Shown here piece by piece: positions 7,296 to 16,777 of a stretch of DNA of 64,000 bases (within the stretch, counting starts at the first letter, position 1; each line of letters starts with the position of its first letter). The notes below the pieces were generated by a model, which was not told where the DNA came from, did no database searches, and saw nothing but the letters and a program-made list of their open reading frames with translations. Location of the stretch: positions 52,607 to 116,606 of the forward strand of contig SVSD01000005.1 of assembly GCA_015064485.1 (NCBI GenBank). The letters are read 5' to 3'. The position numbers and the translations under genes are program-made. Origin of the DNA: Oscillospiraceae bacterium. GTDB lineage: Bacteria > Bacillota > Clostridia > Oscillospirales > CAG-382.

Positions 7296-9590
7296 ATGAA
7301 TAATTTCAACGATCTTGATCAAAAGATCAGAGAGATGGCGGAGCGTATTCGAGAGCTCCGTGAAATCGAAGGGATCTCTCCCCTTTCAATGGCAAAAAGC
7401 ACAGGCGTTTCCGTTGAAGAATACCTTGCTTGCGAAGAAGGCAAAAACGATTTGAACTTCGCCTTCATTTACCGCTGTGCAAGTGCTCTCGGCGTAAATG
7501 TTACCGATATCATTGAGGGCTACAGCCCTAATCTTAAATCTTATACCGTAACAAGAGCAGGTTCCGGTCAGCAGATAGCCAAGGCGCACGGTATGACCTA
7601 TTTTAACCTTGCCTACGCTTTTAAAAACAGAATTGCCGAACCGCTTTATGTTGTCAGCACATACGACGAAACAAAGACTGCCGACAATATCGAGCTTACA
7701 ACCCATGCGGGTCAGGAATGCGACATCGTCATCGAGGGTAACCTTATGGTTCAGGTCGGCGAACACAAGGAAGTTCTCGGCCCTGGCGACAGTATTTATT
7801 ACGATAGTGATACCCCTCACGGTATGATCGCGGCAAACGGAAAAGACTGTAAGTTCTACGCTATCGTTTTAAAAGCCGATGAAGACGATATTGAAGATGC
7901 GGCTACACCCGATATGATAACAAAGAAGATTATCGGTTCGCTCCATAAAGACGAAAAGGACCGCATTTACCGTCAATTTATCGATATAGTCGAAGATGAA
8001 GACGGAACTCCCACTTCGATAACATTCAAGAATACCGATAAATTCAATTTTGCTTTTGACCTTGTGGACAAGCTTGCAGAAAAAGAACCCGACAAGCTTG
8101 CAATGCTTCACATTTCAAAAGATAAAACAGAACGCCGCATAACTTTCTCTGAAATGAAGAAGGTTTCATCTCAGTATGCAAACTACTTTATGTCGCTCGG
8201 TATTAAGAAGGGCGACAAGGTTATGCTTGTTTTGAAGCGCCATTATCAGTTCTGGTTTGCAATGATAGCTCTTAACAAGATCGGTGCAATTGCAATTCCT
8301 GCTGTAAATCAGCTCCAGGAACACGATTTTGAATACCGCTTTAAGGCAGCCGGTGTTTCGACCGTTATCTGTACTTCCGACGGAGATACAGCAAACCAGA
8401 TCGACATTGCGGCAAAAACCTGCCCCGGACTTGTAAATAAGCTTATTGTAAACGGCGAAAAAGACGGTTGGAGAAGCCTTGATGAAGAATACAAGCGTTT
8501 CAGCACTCATTTTTACCGTTCGGACGAATCCCCCTGCGGCGACGACCTTATGCTTATGTATTTTACATCAGGAACATCCGGTTATCCCAAGATTGCGGCT
8601 CATAACCACAAATACCCTCTCGGTCATTTCCATACCGCAAAATACTGGCATTATGTAGATCCCGACGGACTCCATTTCACAATTTCCGATACGGGTTGGG
8701 CCAAGGCTATGTGGGGTAAGCTTTACGGTCAGTGGCTCTGCGAAGCTGCAACCTTTGTATATGACTTTGACAGATTTGATGCTGCAGATATTCTTCCTAT
8801 GTTTGAAAAATATCATATAACCACATTCTGCGCTCCTCCCACAATGCTCAGAATGATGATAAAACAGGATATATCACAATACGATTTTTCATCTGTGCGC
8901 CATATGACAACTGCGGGCGAAGCTTTGAACCCTGAAGTTTACCGCCAATTTGAAAAAGCAACGGGGCTTCAGATTCTCGAAGGCTTCGGTCAGTCCGAAA
9001 GCACAATGATCATCGGTAATATGATCGGTAAACCTCACAAGATAGGCTCTATGGGTAAACCAGCACCGATTTATGATGTTCATCTCCTCGATGCCGACGG
9101 CAACGAAGTTAAAACAAGTGAATCCGGCGAAATCTGTATCAATATCAAAGACGGTGCTCCCTGCGGTCTTTTCACTGGCTACTACGGCGATGAAGAAAAG
9201 ACAAAGGAAGTATGGTACGACGGTTATTATCACACAGGCGATGTTGCGTGGCGTGATGAAGACGGATTCTATTGGTATGTCGGCAGAAGCGACGATGTTA
9301 TTAAATCCTCCGGCTACCGCATAGGCCCGTTTGAAATCGAAAGCGTTATTATGGAGCTTCCCTATGTTCTTGAATGTGGCGTATCTGCTGTTCCCGACGA
9401 GGTAAGAGGACAAATAGTTAAGGCAAGCATCGTTCTTGTAAACGGCACTCCCCCCTCAGAAGAGCTTAAGAAAGAAATTCAGAACTATGTCAAGGAAAAA
9501 ACTGCTCCTTACAAATATCCTCGAATCGTTGAATTCCGCGATAGTCTTCCCAAGACTGTAAGCGGTAAGATTATGAGAAATAAACTTTAA
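7296..9590 (+). CDS. XRE-cupin-acyl-CoA synthetase (AMP-binding) fusion protein
   Basis: 764 aa from the ATG at 7296 (ACGGAGG upstream; a longer frame starts inside the T-box and is not credible). Residues about 8-75 form an XRE helix-turn-helix ('RIRELREIEGISPLSMAKSTGVS'), about 75-190 a cupin ('ELTTHAGQECDIVIEGNLMVQVG', 'PGDSIYYDSDTPHGM'), and about 255-764 a medium-chain acyl-CoA synthetase: 'YFTSGTSGYPKIAAHNH', 'GFGQSE', 'YHTGDVAWRDEDGFYWYVGRSDDVIKSSGYRIGPFEIES', 'LPKTVSGKIMRN'. It should activate a carboxylic acid to its CoA ester. The N-terminal part looks like a small-molecule-responsive regulator fused to the enzyme. Amino-acid-dependent control by the T-box suggests an acid derived from amino-acid fermentation; the substrate is unknown. 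Confidence 0.9.
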   Translation: MNNFNDLDQKIREMAERIRELREIEGISPLSMAKSTGVSVEEYLACEEGKNDLNFAFIYRCASALGVNVTDIIEGYSPNLKSYTVTRAGSGQQIAKAHGMTYFNLAYAFKNRIAEPLYVVSTYDETKTADNIELTTHAGQECDIVIEGNLMVQVGEHKEVLGPGDSIYYDSDTPHGMIAANGKDCKFYAIVLKADEDDIEDAATPDMITKKIIGSLHKDEKDRIYRQFIDIVEDEDGTPTSITFKNTDKFNFAFDLVDKLAEKEPDKLAMLHISKDKTERRITFSEMKKVSSQYANYFMSLGIKKGDKVMLVLKRHYQFWFAMIALNKIGAIAIPAVNQLQEHDFEYRFKAAGVSTVICTSDGDTANQIDIAAKTCPGLVNKLIVNGEKDGWRSLDEEYKRFSTHFYRSDESPCGDDLMLMYFTSGTSGYPKIAAHNHKYPLGHFHTAKYWHYVDPDGLHFTISDTGWAKAMWGKLYGQWLCEAATFVYDFDRFDAADILPMFEKYHITTFCAPPTMLRMMIKQDISQYDFSSVRHMTTAGEALNPEVYRQFEKATGLQILEGFGQSESTMIIGNMIGKPHKIGSMGKPAPIYDVHLLDADGNEVKTSESGEICINIKDGAPCGLFTGYYGDEEKTKEVWYDGYYHTGDVAWRDEDGFYWYVGRSDDVIKSSGYRIGPFEIESVIMELPYVLECGVSAVPDEVRGQIVKASIVLVNGTPPSEELKKEIQNYVKEKTAPYKYPRIVEFRDSLPKTVSGKIMRNKL

Positions 9591-9596
9591 TAGTAT

Positions 9597-9630
9597 AAAA
9601 AAATATCCACCCGAGGGTGGATATTTTTGT
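9597..9630. terminator. Bidirectional terminator
   Basis: Stem AAATATCCACCC / GGGTGGATATTT with A and T runs on the two sides, between convergent genes. Confidence 0.9.
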
Positions 9631-9657
9631 TATAGATAAAACAACTCTCATCTTTTG

Positions 9658-11208
9658 TTATTCAATATATTCAAAAAAGATACTATATGTTGGAACTGAT
9701 GATGAAATATCCGGAATTCTGTATTCCACATATATATTTTGTTTTCCGGAGTTGATAACTAATGTTTCAAGCGTTGTTTTATAAGATTTAAATCTGTTTA
9801 CAACATTTAAACCATATTCTGATGCTTGTTTATCAGATATTGGGTCTAAAGGATCTGCTAACATTAATGTAGTTCCTGGCTGGCATTTTGTCCATTCTGT
9901 GTTAGGATTTACATAAAAAGCTCCTTCTAATGTGTAATAATCATTCATCATTTTCCAAATTCTTTGACCGGTTTCACCTAAAAATTCATTTGACATTAAA
10001 AGTGAATTATGAACACCTGCATCAATACCGAAGCCATTAGTTAATTTTGATCCATATTGAAGATCATTAGAAATTGTGTTATGCATAAAATATTTTGAAA
10101 AATCGTATTTTGTGAAATATACATCAATTCCATAATATTTTTTATTGCCAATATAATTTATAGCTTCTTGATCATAATAAAGTTCATATAAAACTTGATA
10201 TGGTGCATATTTAAGGTATATTGCATCATTAATTGTTGAATAAGTTGGATTTAATCCAATACCACCATTATCATATTTTTCAACTTTTACTTCATCATGA
10301 ACTTTATCTTCATAGAATTTTTTGAAAGTTTCAAGATTTTCTTCAGGTGTTTTATCATTAGAAAGATCGTACTCTTTTTCATCAGATTCGATGATATAAT
10401 TGTTTTGGATAAACTTATATGGTACAAGGTTTACCATTTTACCATTTTCGTATTTTCCAATACTTGTATCAATAATAACAATATCTTCATATCCTTTTCT
10501 TGAAGGATAATCTTTATCATATACTGTTGTTATATCCGGATACTTTTCTTTATCATATTCGTAATCAAGTATAGGAGTATTATCTTCGTTTTCCTGTATA
10601 TCAAAATCTATAGTTTGTCTTTCGATATACTTGTAATCAACTCTTCTGAGCTCGTCATTCCAGGAAACATCATATCCAAGTGCATATCCTACAAATCTTG
10701 CAGGGATAAATGTCCTTCCGTCTACAATTACAGCTGTGACATCCATTTCCCTTGCTTCTGAATATACAGCTGTTGATGAGAGAATCGGTCCTCCGGTATA
10801 ATCAATTACTCTATCAAGACCAATTTTGATTTCGTTGTTACCGATTATCAATTCTGCTACCATATTTACATTATTTGTCATACCTGTTCCATAAATAGGT
10901 TCAATTGTACCATCTTCTTTAACCCAGTTGTGAACAATTGTTTTGTACGAAGCTTTTTGTGCAAACTTTTTAAGGGAAACTGTTTGTGTTTCCTGATTCC
11001 ATAATACTTCTGCACCCATTGCTTCTGCAACAGCTCTTACTGGCACAAGAGTTCGTCCATTTTCAATAAATGGTTTAACATCCATGTTTTGAACAGCAAC
11101 TCCATCAACATAAATTTCAATATTATTTGAATTGGCTGCAAGGACAGATGGAACGGATGAAATAATCATAACGATAACGAAAATTAAACTAAAAATTTTC
11201 TTTTTCAT
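9658..11208 (-). CDS. Secreted stalk-domain (copper amine oxidase N-like) protein
   Basis: 516 aa from the ATG at 11208, which has AGGAAGG 9 nt upstream and begins a clear signal peptide (MKKKIFSLIFVIVMIISS...VLAAN). Residues about 30-95 and 135-210 hold the stalk-domain pattern: 'PFIENGRTLVPVRAVAEAMGAEVLWNQETQTVSLKK' and 'VIVDGRTFIPARFVGYALGYDVSWNDELRRVDY'. The rest (about 215-516) is an acidic region unlike anything I recognise, with many Tyr and Asn. Codon use is more AT-rich than in neighbouring genes. Probably a cell-envelope protein; function unknown. Confidence 0.8.
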   Translation of the reverse strand: MKKKIFSLIFVIVMIISSVPSVLAANSNNIEIYVDGVAVQNMDVKPFIENGRTLVPVRAVAEAMGAEVLWNQETQTVSLKKFAQKASYKTIVHNWVKEDGTIEPIYGTGMTNNVNMVAELIIGNNEIKIGLDRVIDYTGGPILSSTAVYSEAREMDVTAVIVDGRTFIPARFVGYALGYDVSWNDELRRVDYKYIERQTIDFDIQENEDNTPILDYEYDKEKYPDITTVYDKDYPSRKGYEDIVIIDTSIGKYENGKMVNLVPYKFIQNNYIIESDEKEYDLSNDKTPEENLETFKKFYEDKVHDEVKVEKYDNGGIGLNPTYSTINDAIYLKYAPYQVLYELYYDQEAINYIGNKKYYGIDVYFTKYDFSKYFMHNTISNDLQYGSKLTNGFGIDAGVHNSLLMSNEFLGETGQRIWKMMNDYYTLEGAFYVNPNTEWTKCQPGTTLMLADPLDPISDKQASEYGLNVVNRFKSYKTTLETLVINSGKQNIYVEYRIPDISSSVPTYSIFFEYIE

Positions 11209-11414
11209 AAAAATCTTCCTTCCTGCCATTCGTTCAGCTTGCGCTTTTGCTTCGAAATCAAACGACACATATATTATACTACAATCAACTCACATAGTCA
11301 ATGTTATATGCAAACAAATGAGTTTAACAACGGAACATTGATAATAGGCTTGACAATCTGACGAGGCTTTTCTCATTAATAGTTTCTACTAAATTATCAT
11401 TTGTTAGGTAATAA

Positions 11415-11453
11415 GTAAAATCGACAAAATTCCAATTGGAACCTTGTCGATTT
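11415..11453 (-). terminator. Terminator of the tRNA-Ser transcript
   Basis: Hairpin arms AATCGACAA (11419-11427) and TTGTCGATT (11444-11452), just downstream of the minus-strand tRNA-Ser(GCT) and followed on that strand by a weak T-rich tract. Confidence 0.7.
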
Positions 11454-11454
11454 T

Positions 11455-11548
11455 TGGCGGAGAAGGGGAGATTTGAACTCCCGCGCCGGTTAAATCCGAC
11501 CTACACCCTTAGCAGGGGCGCCTCTTCGGCCAACTTGAGTACTTCTCC
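11455..11548 (-). tRNA. tRNA-Ser (GCT)
   Basis: Read on the minus strand: acceptor GGAGAAG pairs with CTTCTCC, discriminator G, encoded CCA. The anticodon loop CTGCTAA gives GCT. There is a long variable arm (type II), as expected for serine, and GTTCAAATC in the T loop. Confidence 0.95.
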
Positions 11549-11577
11549 GAATATAACGATATTTACTTAAAAAAGCC

Positions 11578-11666
11578 TGGCGGAGAGGAAGGGATTCGAA
11601 CCCTTGTGCCCTCGCGGACAAACGGTTTTCAAGACCGCCTCGTTATGACCACTTCGATACCTCTCC
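11578..11666 (-). tRNA. tRNA-Ser (TGA)
   Basis: Minus strand: acceptor GGAGAGG pairs with CCTCTCC, discriminator G, encoded CCA. Anticodon loop CTTGAAA gives TGA. Long variable arm and GGTTCGAATCC T arm. It is co-transcribed with tRNA-Ser(GCT) 29 bp downstream. Confidence 0.95.
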
Positions 11667-11696
11667 GTGTTTTCCGCTCTAACCACGGCAAGAGAT

Positions 11697-11725
11697 ATCA
11701 TAACACATTTTAAGTCGGTTGTCAA
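11697..11725 (-). promoter_or_regulatory. Sigma-A promoter of the two tRNA-Ser genes
   Basis: On the minus strand TTGACA (11725-11720), a 17-nt spacer and TATGAT (11702-11697), 31 bp before the tRNA-Ser(TGA) gene. Confidence 0.85.
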
Positions 11726-11921
11726 GTCTTTTTTTACATTTTCTTGAAAATAACAGCAGTTAAAAATATTCATACATTATCTTAACCACAGCTCATATTT
11801 TATTGACTTTTCAAACTCAATATAGTATAATTAATATATCATATAATGTATATGAGTTTATGCAATTTAACAGTATTGAGCCTGTACATATATACATATT
11901 TTACAAAAATATTTTGAACTA

Positions 11922-11950
11922 TTGACAGCATAGGATAATTATAGTAGAAT
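11922..11950 (+). promoter_or_regulatory. Sigma-A promoter of the lipoprotein gene
   Basis: TTGACA at 11922-11927, 17-nt spacer, TAGAAT at 11945-11950. Confidence 0.8.
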
Positions 11951-12013
11951 ATATAAGATATGAATAGTATGTACTCAGATTCAATTCACTTATTTCACGG
12001 AGGAACTTCAAAA

Positions 12014-14539
12014 ATGAAAATGAAAAGGCTTTTAGGCGGATTTCTTGCCCTTTGTATGACTCTCCCTCTCGCTTTGACAGGATGTCAGAAAGAGGCTGAT
12101 GACCTTGATTCCAACACAAGTATTCGCCGCAATGTAGTTCTTAACATGTACATTCTTACCGACAAGGAGACTAAGCCCGAACAGGCTGAAGCCGTTGAAC
12201 TTGCGCTCAACGAAATTCTCCTTCCCGATTACAGAACTGTTGTAAAGCTCAACTACATAACTTCCGACGGTGCTGACGAAGCTTTATATTGGGACACAAT
12301 CGACGCTGTCGAAGAAGAAGCTGTTGCATATATCGAAAAGCTCGAAGCTGAAGCTGAAGCTAAAAAGCAGGCTGAAAAAGAAGCTAACAAAAACAAGAAT
12401 TCATCTGAGAATAAAAAATCAGACGAAGAAGCTTCCCAGGAAGATCTTAAAAAGATCGTTGAAAGCGAATATGACCGTCTTGTAAATATGATTTACGGCA
12501 AGCCTGATACTGATCCCGATCCCGATGTTGACAACTCCGTAACTCCCGGCATCGTTCTTGAAGATCCTCAGCTTGATATTTTCGTTGTAAATAACCCCGA
12601 AAAATACAGAGAACTTATTGATGCAGGAAGACTCGCTCCGCTTGATATGTATTTCAATACAACAGCAAAAGTTCTTAAGTCTTATATGCATCCCGCCTTC
12701 CTTGAAGCTGCGAAGCTCGGCGGAAATATCACATACGGTATACCTACAAACAAAGCTATAGGACAGTATGAATATATCGTATTTAACAAGGCTCTTCTTG
12801 ACAAATACGGTTATTCTGCCGAAAATATGACAACTCTTGATGACCTTCGCCCCTACCTTGCAACTATCAAGGCAAACGAACCCGGTGTTGTTCCTCTTGC
12901 ACTCAGCGAAGGAGTAGGCCCTCAGTTCTTTGATTATCTCGGCGAAGACGGAAATGCTCTCGGTACATATTACGACACAAACGGACATACAGTATTCCTT
13001 AAGTCTGCATACGATCCCAAGGTTACTGTTGTAAAAGATCACTTTAACAAAGTCCGTGAATACAGACTTGCAGGTTATATCCCCGCAACTTATACAGAAG
13101 GAACTCCTTTTGCAGTTGATATCCGCAAGGGATACGCTTACTCCCCTGCTCAGTGGTCCGAAGCAGATGGCGTTGAATATGATTACAGCATATACAAGAT
13201 GCCGATAGCTGAAAACGAAAACACTCTTGACTCCGTATTCGTTGTAAGCTCTGCATCAAGAAACCCCGACAGAGCCGCTGAAATAATTACACTTTTCAGC
13301 ACAAACCCCGTTCTTGCAAATATGCTCCAGTACGGTATTGAAGAAGTTAACTATTATGAAATCGACGATAACGGTGAAAAGAAAGTTAAGCTTCCCGACA
13401 GCAATGCCGGTGCCGGATATTATATGAATAACGATTACACAGGCAATCACTATATCAAGATGCCTCTTCTCGGCGAAGACAATCATATTGATGATTATAT
13501 AAAGCAGAACAATGATTCTGTTTACAGCCTGGCTTTCGCATACCAGCCTACCCTTTGGCTCAGAAAAGAAGTTCTTGTCGCACAGGCAAACAATATTTCT
13601 CAGCAGTATTACGCAGGACTTTCAAGAGGCGATTATGATGTAAATTCAGTATTCGCACAAATCAATGCGCAACTTTCCCAAATCCAAAATGTGGACGAAG
13701 CGGATATTCTTGCTTGGCTCGAAGAAAATCCCGGTAGAATGAGCAAGTACAATGCAGAAATAAAGGCAGCAACACTTCTTAAAGATGAAGCAAAAGAAGC
13801 TGTAGAAACAGCAAAGAAAGCTCTTGAAACAGTTACTGCAAACGCAGAAAACTTTAATGCGGCAAAAAAAGAGGCCGACAAGAAAAACAGAGAATACACA
13901 GATGCAGAAGCGGCAGTCACAAAGGCAAAGGACGCCTATAACAAGGCAGACAGCGGCAAGGAAGCTTTGAAGGAAGCATATAACGAAGCAAAAGCGGCTT
14001 CTACAGAAGCTAAAAAGGCGGCTCAGGCAGCGACCAAGGCTTACGAAGATATGATAACTTCTACAAAGAGAGCTGTTGATGATGCAAAAGCGGCGGCTAA
14101 GAAAGCTGCAGAAAATGCAGAAACAATAGTTATATATGCTACAGATACCCTTCCCGCAGAAACTGAAATGTATGCTGTAGAAGCTGCAAATCTTGCTGCT
14201 GAAGTTGAGCAAAAAGCTACAAAGGTTCTCGGCAAGGATGAAGAACAGGCATCCGAAGAAACATCGGTTACTCCCCCCGTTCGTGAAGATACAACAGTTG
14301 CCGGAAATGCTTTCGAAGAGATAGTTAAATATCTTGACGATGATTACTACACAAACTTCTTTGCAGCAAGAGAAGCAACAGAAAGTTACTCTGCGGCAGT
14401 AGAATATTTTGATATCCGCAACAAGCACATCATCGAAAAGAACGAGGTTGTTGACCAGAACAAGATGCTTGTCGGCGATACTGAAAATGTAACGGTAGAT
14501 ATTCCCACAGTGTCTATTGACGGTACAATAATAAGTTAA
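12014..14539 (+). CDS. Large lipoprotein: solute-binding-like domain plus coiled-coil tail
   Basis: 841 aa from the ATG at 12014 (GGAGG at 11998-12002). Lipobox LALTGC at residues about 25-30 indicates a lipid-anchored extracellular protein. Residues about 40-560 resemble an extracellular solute-binding protein: 'YGIPTNKAIGQYEYIVFNKALLDKYGY', 'EPGVVPLALSEGVG', 'AYSPAQWSE', 'VVSSASRNPDRAAEIITLFSTNP'. The segment about 110-150 is a Glu/Lys-rich insertion. Residues about 590-740 are an Ala/Lys/Glu-rich predicted coiled coil. No ABC permease or ATPase gene is nearby, so it is either an orphan binding protein or has another role. The coiled coil on a binding protein is unusual. Confidence 0.82.
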   Translation: MKMKRLLGGFLALCMTLPLALTGCQKEADDLDSNTSIRRNVVLNMYILTDKETKPEQAEAVELALNEILLPDYRTVVKLNYITSDGADEALYWDTIDAVEEEAVAYIEKLEAEAEAKKQAEKEANKNKNSSENKKSDEEASQEDLKKIVESEYDRLVNMIYGKPDTDPDPDVDNSVTPGIVLEDPQLDIFVVNNPEKYRELIDAGRLAPLDMYFNTTAKVLKSYMHPAFLEAAKLGGNITYGIPTNKAIGQYEYIVFNKALLDKYGYSAENMTTLDDLRPYLATIKANEPGVVPLALSEGVGPQFFDYLGEDGNALGTYYDTNGHTVFLKSAYDPKVTVVKDHFNKVREYRLAGYIPATYTEGTPFAVDIRKGYAYSPAQWSEADGVEYDYSIYKMPIAENENTLDSVFVVSSASRNPDRAAEIITLFSTNPVLANMLQYGIEEVNYYEIDDNGEKKVKLPDSNAGAGYYMNNDYTGNHYIKMPLLGEDNHIDDYIKQNNDSVYSLAFAYQPTLWLRKEVLVAQANNISQQYYAGLSRGDYDVNSVFAQINAQLSQIQNVDEADILAWLEENPGRMSKYNAEIKAATLLKDEAKEAVETAKKALETVTANAENFNAAKKEADKKNREYTDAEAAVTKAKDAYNKADSGKEALKEAYNEAKAASTEAKKAAQAATKAYEDMITSTKRAVDDAKAAAKKAAENAETIVIYATDTLPAETEMYAVEAANLAAEVEQKATKVLGKDEEQASEETSVTPPVREDTTVAGNAFEEIVKYLDDDYYTNFFAAREATESYSAAVEYFDIRNKHIIEKNEVVDQNKMLVGDTENVTVDIPTVSIDGTIIS

Positions 14540-14552
14540 AATAAACACTACA

Positions 14553-14590
14553 AACACAGACAGTCATAATTTGGCAGTCTGTGTTTTTTT
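14553..14590 (+). terminator. Rho-independent terminator
   Basis: Stem AACACAGAC / GTCTGTGTT followed by T7, directly after the lipoprotein gene. Confidence 0.92.
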
Positions 14591-14675
14591 ATATAAATTT
14601 ATATAAAACTGTTAAAACTGCCAAACAGTTTGCAATAATAATACAAATCGCTTTGATAAAATTCATAATTCCCCC

Positions 14676-14704
14676 TTGCATTATCTATATATAAATGTTA
14701 TAAT
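14676..14704 (+). promoter_or_regulatory. Promoter of proBAC
   Basis: TTGCAT at 14676-14681, 17-nt spacer, TATAAT at 14699-14704, 30 bp before proB. No T-box or other leader is seen. Confidence 0.82.
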
Positions 14705-14733
14705 ATAATGATAATAAATATAATGAGGTAATT

Positions 14734-15507
14734 ATGAGAATCGTAATAAAAGTAGGCACTTCTACCCTTGCACACAAAACAGGTAGATTGAACATCAGAC
14801 GAATAGAAGATTTGTGCAAGGTATTGAGTGATTTAAAAAATGCCGGAAATGAGATAATTCTTGTTTCATCAGGCGCAATCGGAATGGGTGTCGGGAAATT
14901 AAGTCTTGATAAGCGTCCTGACGATATTCCTACAAAGCAGGCAGCGGCTGCTGTCGGACAGTGTGAACTTATGTATACCTACGACAAACTTTTCACAGAA
15001 TACAATCACAATGTTGCACAGATACTCATAACAGCCCCGGATATCGAAAGCGAAACAAGAAAGAAAAATTTCCACAACACACTTGAGCGTCTCCTTGAGC
15101 TCGGTACTTTGCCGATCATAAACGAAAATGACACAGTCTCGACCGAAGAAATTGAAATCGGCGATAATGATACTCTTTCGGCTATAGTTACAGCAAATAT
15201 CGGCGCCGATCTTTTGATCCTTCTGTCTGATATCGACGGTCTTTATGATAAAGACCCCCATAAAAATAATGACGCAGTTTTGATAAGCCGCGTTGATGAA
15301 ATCAATGATAAAATACTTGCTCTTGCCGGCGGAAAAGGCTCAACGCTCGGAACCGGCGGTATGGTTACAAAGCTTACGGCGGCTCAGATTGCAACCGAAG
15401 CCGGTTGCGATATGATAATTGCAAACGGTGCTGATCCTCATTTGCTTTACGATATTGTCGACGGCAAAAATATCGGCACAAGATTTATTAAAAGGAACAT
15501 TAAATGA
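14734..15507 (+). CDS. proB: Glutamate 5-kinase
   Basis: 257 aa, the short form without the C-terminal PUA domain found in E. coli ProB. Amino-acid kinase motifs: 'RIVIKVGTSTLAHKTGRLN' at the start, 'LVSSGAIGMGVGKL', 'PIINENDTVSTEEI.IGDNDTLSAIVTANIGADLLILLSDIDGLYDKDP', and 'GTGGMVTKLTAAQIATEAG'. First step of proline synthesis. Its stop overlaps the proA start by 4 bp, so translation is coupled. Confidence 0.96.
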   Translation: MRIVIKVGTSTLAHKTGRLNIRRIEDLCKVLSDLKNAGNEIILVSSGAIGMGVGKLSLDKRPDDIPTKQAAAAVGQCELMYTYDKLFTEYNHNVAQILITAPDIESETRKKNFHNTLERLLELGTLPIINENDTVSTEEIEIGDNDTLSAIVTANIGADLLILLSDIDGLYDKDPHKNNDAVLISRVDEINDKILALAGGKGSTLGTGGMVTKLTAAQIATEAGCDMIIANGADPHLLYDIVDGKNIGTRFIKRNIK

Positions 15508-16760
15508 ACACTCTCGAACTTATAAAGTTAACAAAAAGCAAAGCTCATATTGCAGCATCTCTTTCGGAAAATGAAAAAAACGAGCTTATTCTTTCAATGG
15601 CGCAAAGCCTTATTAATTCAAAAAATGAGATTCTAAAGGCAAACTCTGTTGATCTTGAAAATGTCAAAGGCTCAATTTCAGATGTAATGACCGACAGGCT
15701 TCTGCTTAACGAACAAAGAATCGAAGCTATGGCAAACGGTATGAAAGATATCGCAAACCTTCACTGCACAGTTGGAGAAGACATTACGGAAACCGTTCGC
15801 CCGAATGGGCTTGTTATAAAAAAACGAAGAGTACCGTTAGGACTTATTTCTATAATTTACGAAAGCCGGCCGAATGTAACATCAGACGCAGCGTGTCTCT
15901 CGATAAAAAGCGGAAATGCCTGTCTTCTTCGCTGCGGAAAAGAAGCTTATAACTCCTGTAAAGCTATTGTAGATGCACTCAAACAAGGTATCAAAAATGT
16001 AGGTGCGGACGATAATATTCTTAATCTCGTTTCAGAGCCGGGCCGCGAAAGCGCAAATATCCTTATGACAGCAACCGGTCTTGTAGATTTACTTATCCCC
16101 AGAGGCGGCAAAGGTCTTATTGACGCTTGTGTTAAAAATGCTACTGTTCCCTGTATTCAAACCGGAACAGGCATATGCCACATTTATGTGGATTCCGAAG
16201 CAGATCTTGATATGGCGCTTAACATAATAAATAATGCAAAAACAAGCCGTCCTTCGGTTTGCAATGCGCAAGAAGTACTTTTGGTACACGAAAATATTGC
16301 TGAAGCTTTTCTTCCCCGTTTAAAAGAGTTGCTTGTTGACATACGAAACGCTGACGGAAAAATCCCGGTCGAACTTCGTCTTTGCGAAAAATCAGCTTCT
16401 CTTATAACCGGCACTCCGGCAGGAGAAAATGATTTTGATACCGAATTTTTAGACTATATTTTAGCTGTTAAAATCGTAAGCGGAGTGGACGAAGCTATAT
16501 CTCACATCCTTACACATTCCACAGGTCACAGCGAAGCTATCATTACAAATAACAAAGCAAATGCAGATACATTTGTTTCAAAAACAGACAGTGCGGCAGT
16601 TTATGTAAATGCTTCAACAAGATTCACCGACGGAGGTGAATTCGGTCTTGGATGCGAGATGGGTATATCTACTCAAAAGCTTCATGCAAGAGGGCCTATG
16701 GGTCTTGAAGAACTTACAACTTACAAATACATTATAGAAGGCGGCGGACAGATACGCTGA
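15504..16760 (+). CDS. proA: Gamma-glutamyl phosphate reductase
   Basis: 418 aa. An aldehyde-dehydrogenase-fold enzyme making glutamate semialdehyde. 'PLGLISIIYESRPNVTSDAACLSIKSGNACLLRCGKEAYNS' and 'SVCNAQEVLLVHENIA' (catalytic Cys in 'PSVCNA') are canonical, as is the ending 'FTDGGEFGLGCEMGISTQKLHARGPMGLEELTTYKYI'. Lies between proB (4-bp overlap) and proC (17-bp gap). Confidence 0.97.
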   Translation: MNTLELIKLTKSKAHIAASLSENEKNELILSMAQSLINSKNEILKANSVDLENVKGSISDVMTDRLLLNEQRIEAMANGMKDIANLHCTVGEDITETVRPNGLVIKKRRVPLGLISIIYESRPNVTSDAACLSIKSGNACLLRCGKEAYNSCKAIVDALKQGIKNVGADDNILNLVSEPGRESANILMTATGLVDLLIPRGGKGLIDACVKNATVPCIQTGTGICHIYVDSEADLDMALNIINNAKTSRPSVCNAQEVLLVHENIAEAFLPRLKELLVDIRNADGKIPVELRLCEKSASLITGTPAGENDFDTEFLDYILAVKIVSGVDEAISHILTHSTGHSEAIITNNKANADTFVSKTDSAAVYVNASTRFTDGGEFGLGCEMGISTQKLHARGPMGLEELTTYKYIIEGGGQIR

Positions 16761-16777
16761 CCTTTAAAAGGAGTATT

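Noticed and set aside
13646..14557. A 303-codon frame on the minus strand, Cys/Phe-rich
   Set aside because: Antisense to the coiled-coil part of the lipoprotein; composition is the mirror of Ala/Lys codons.
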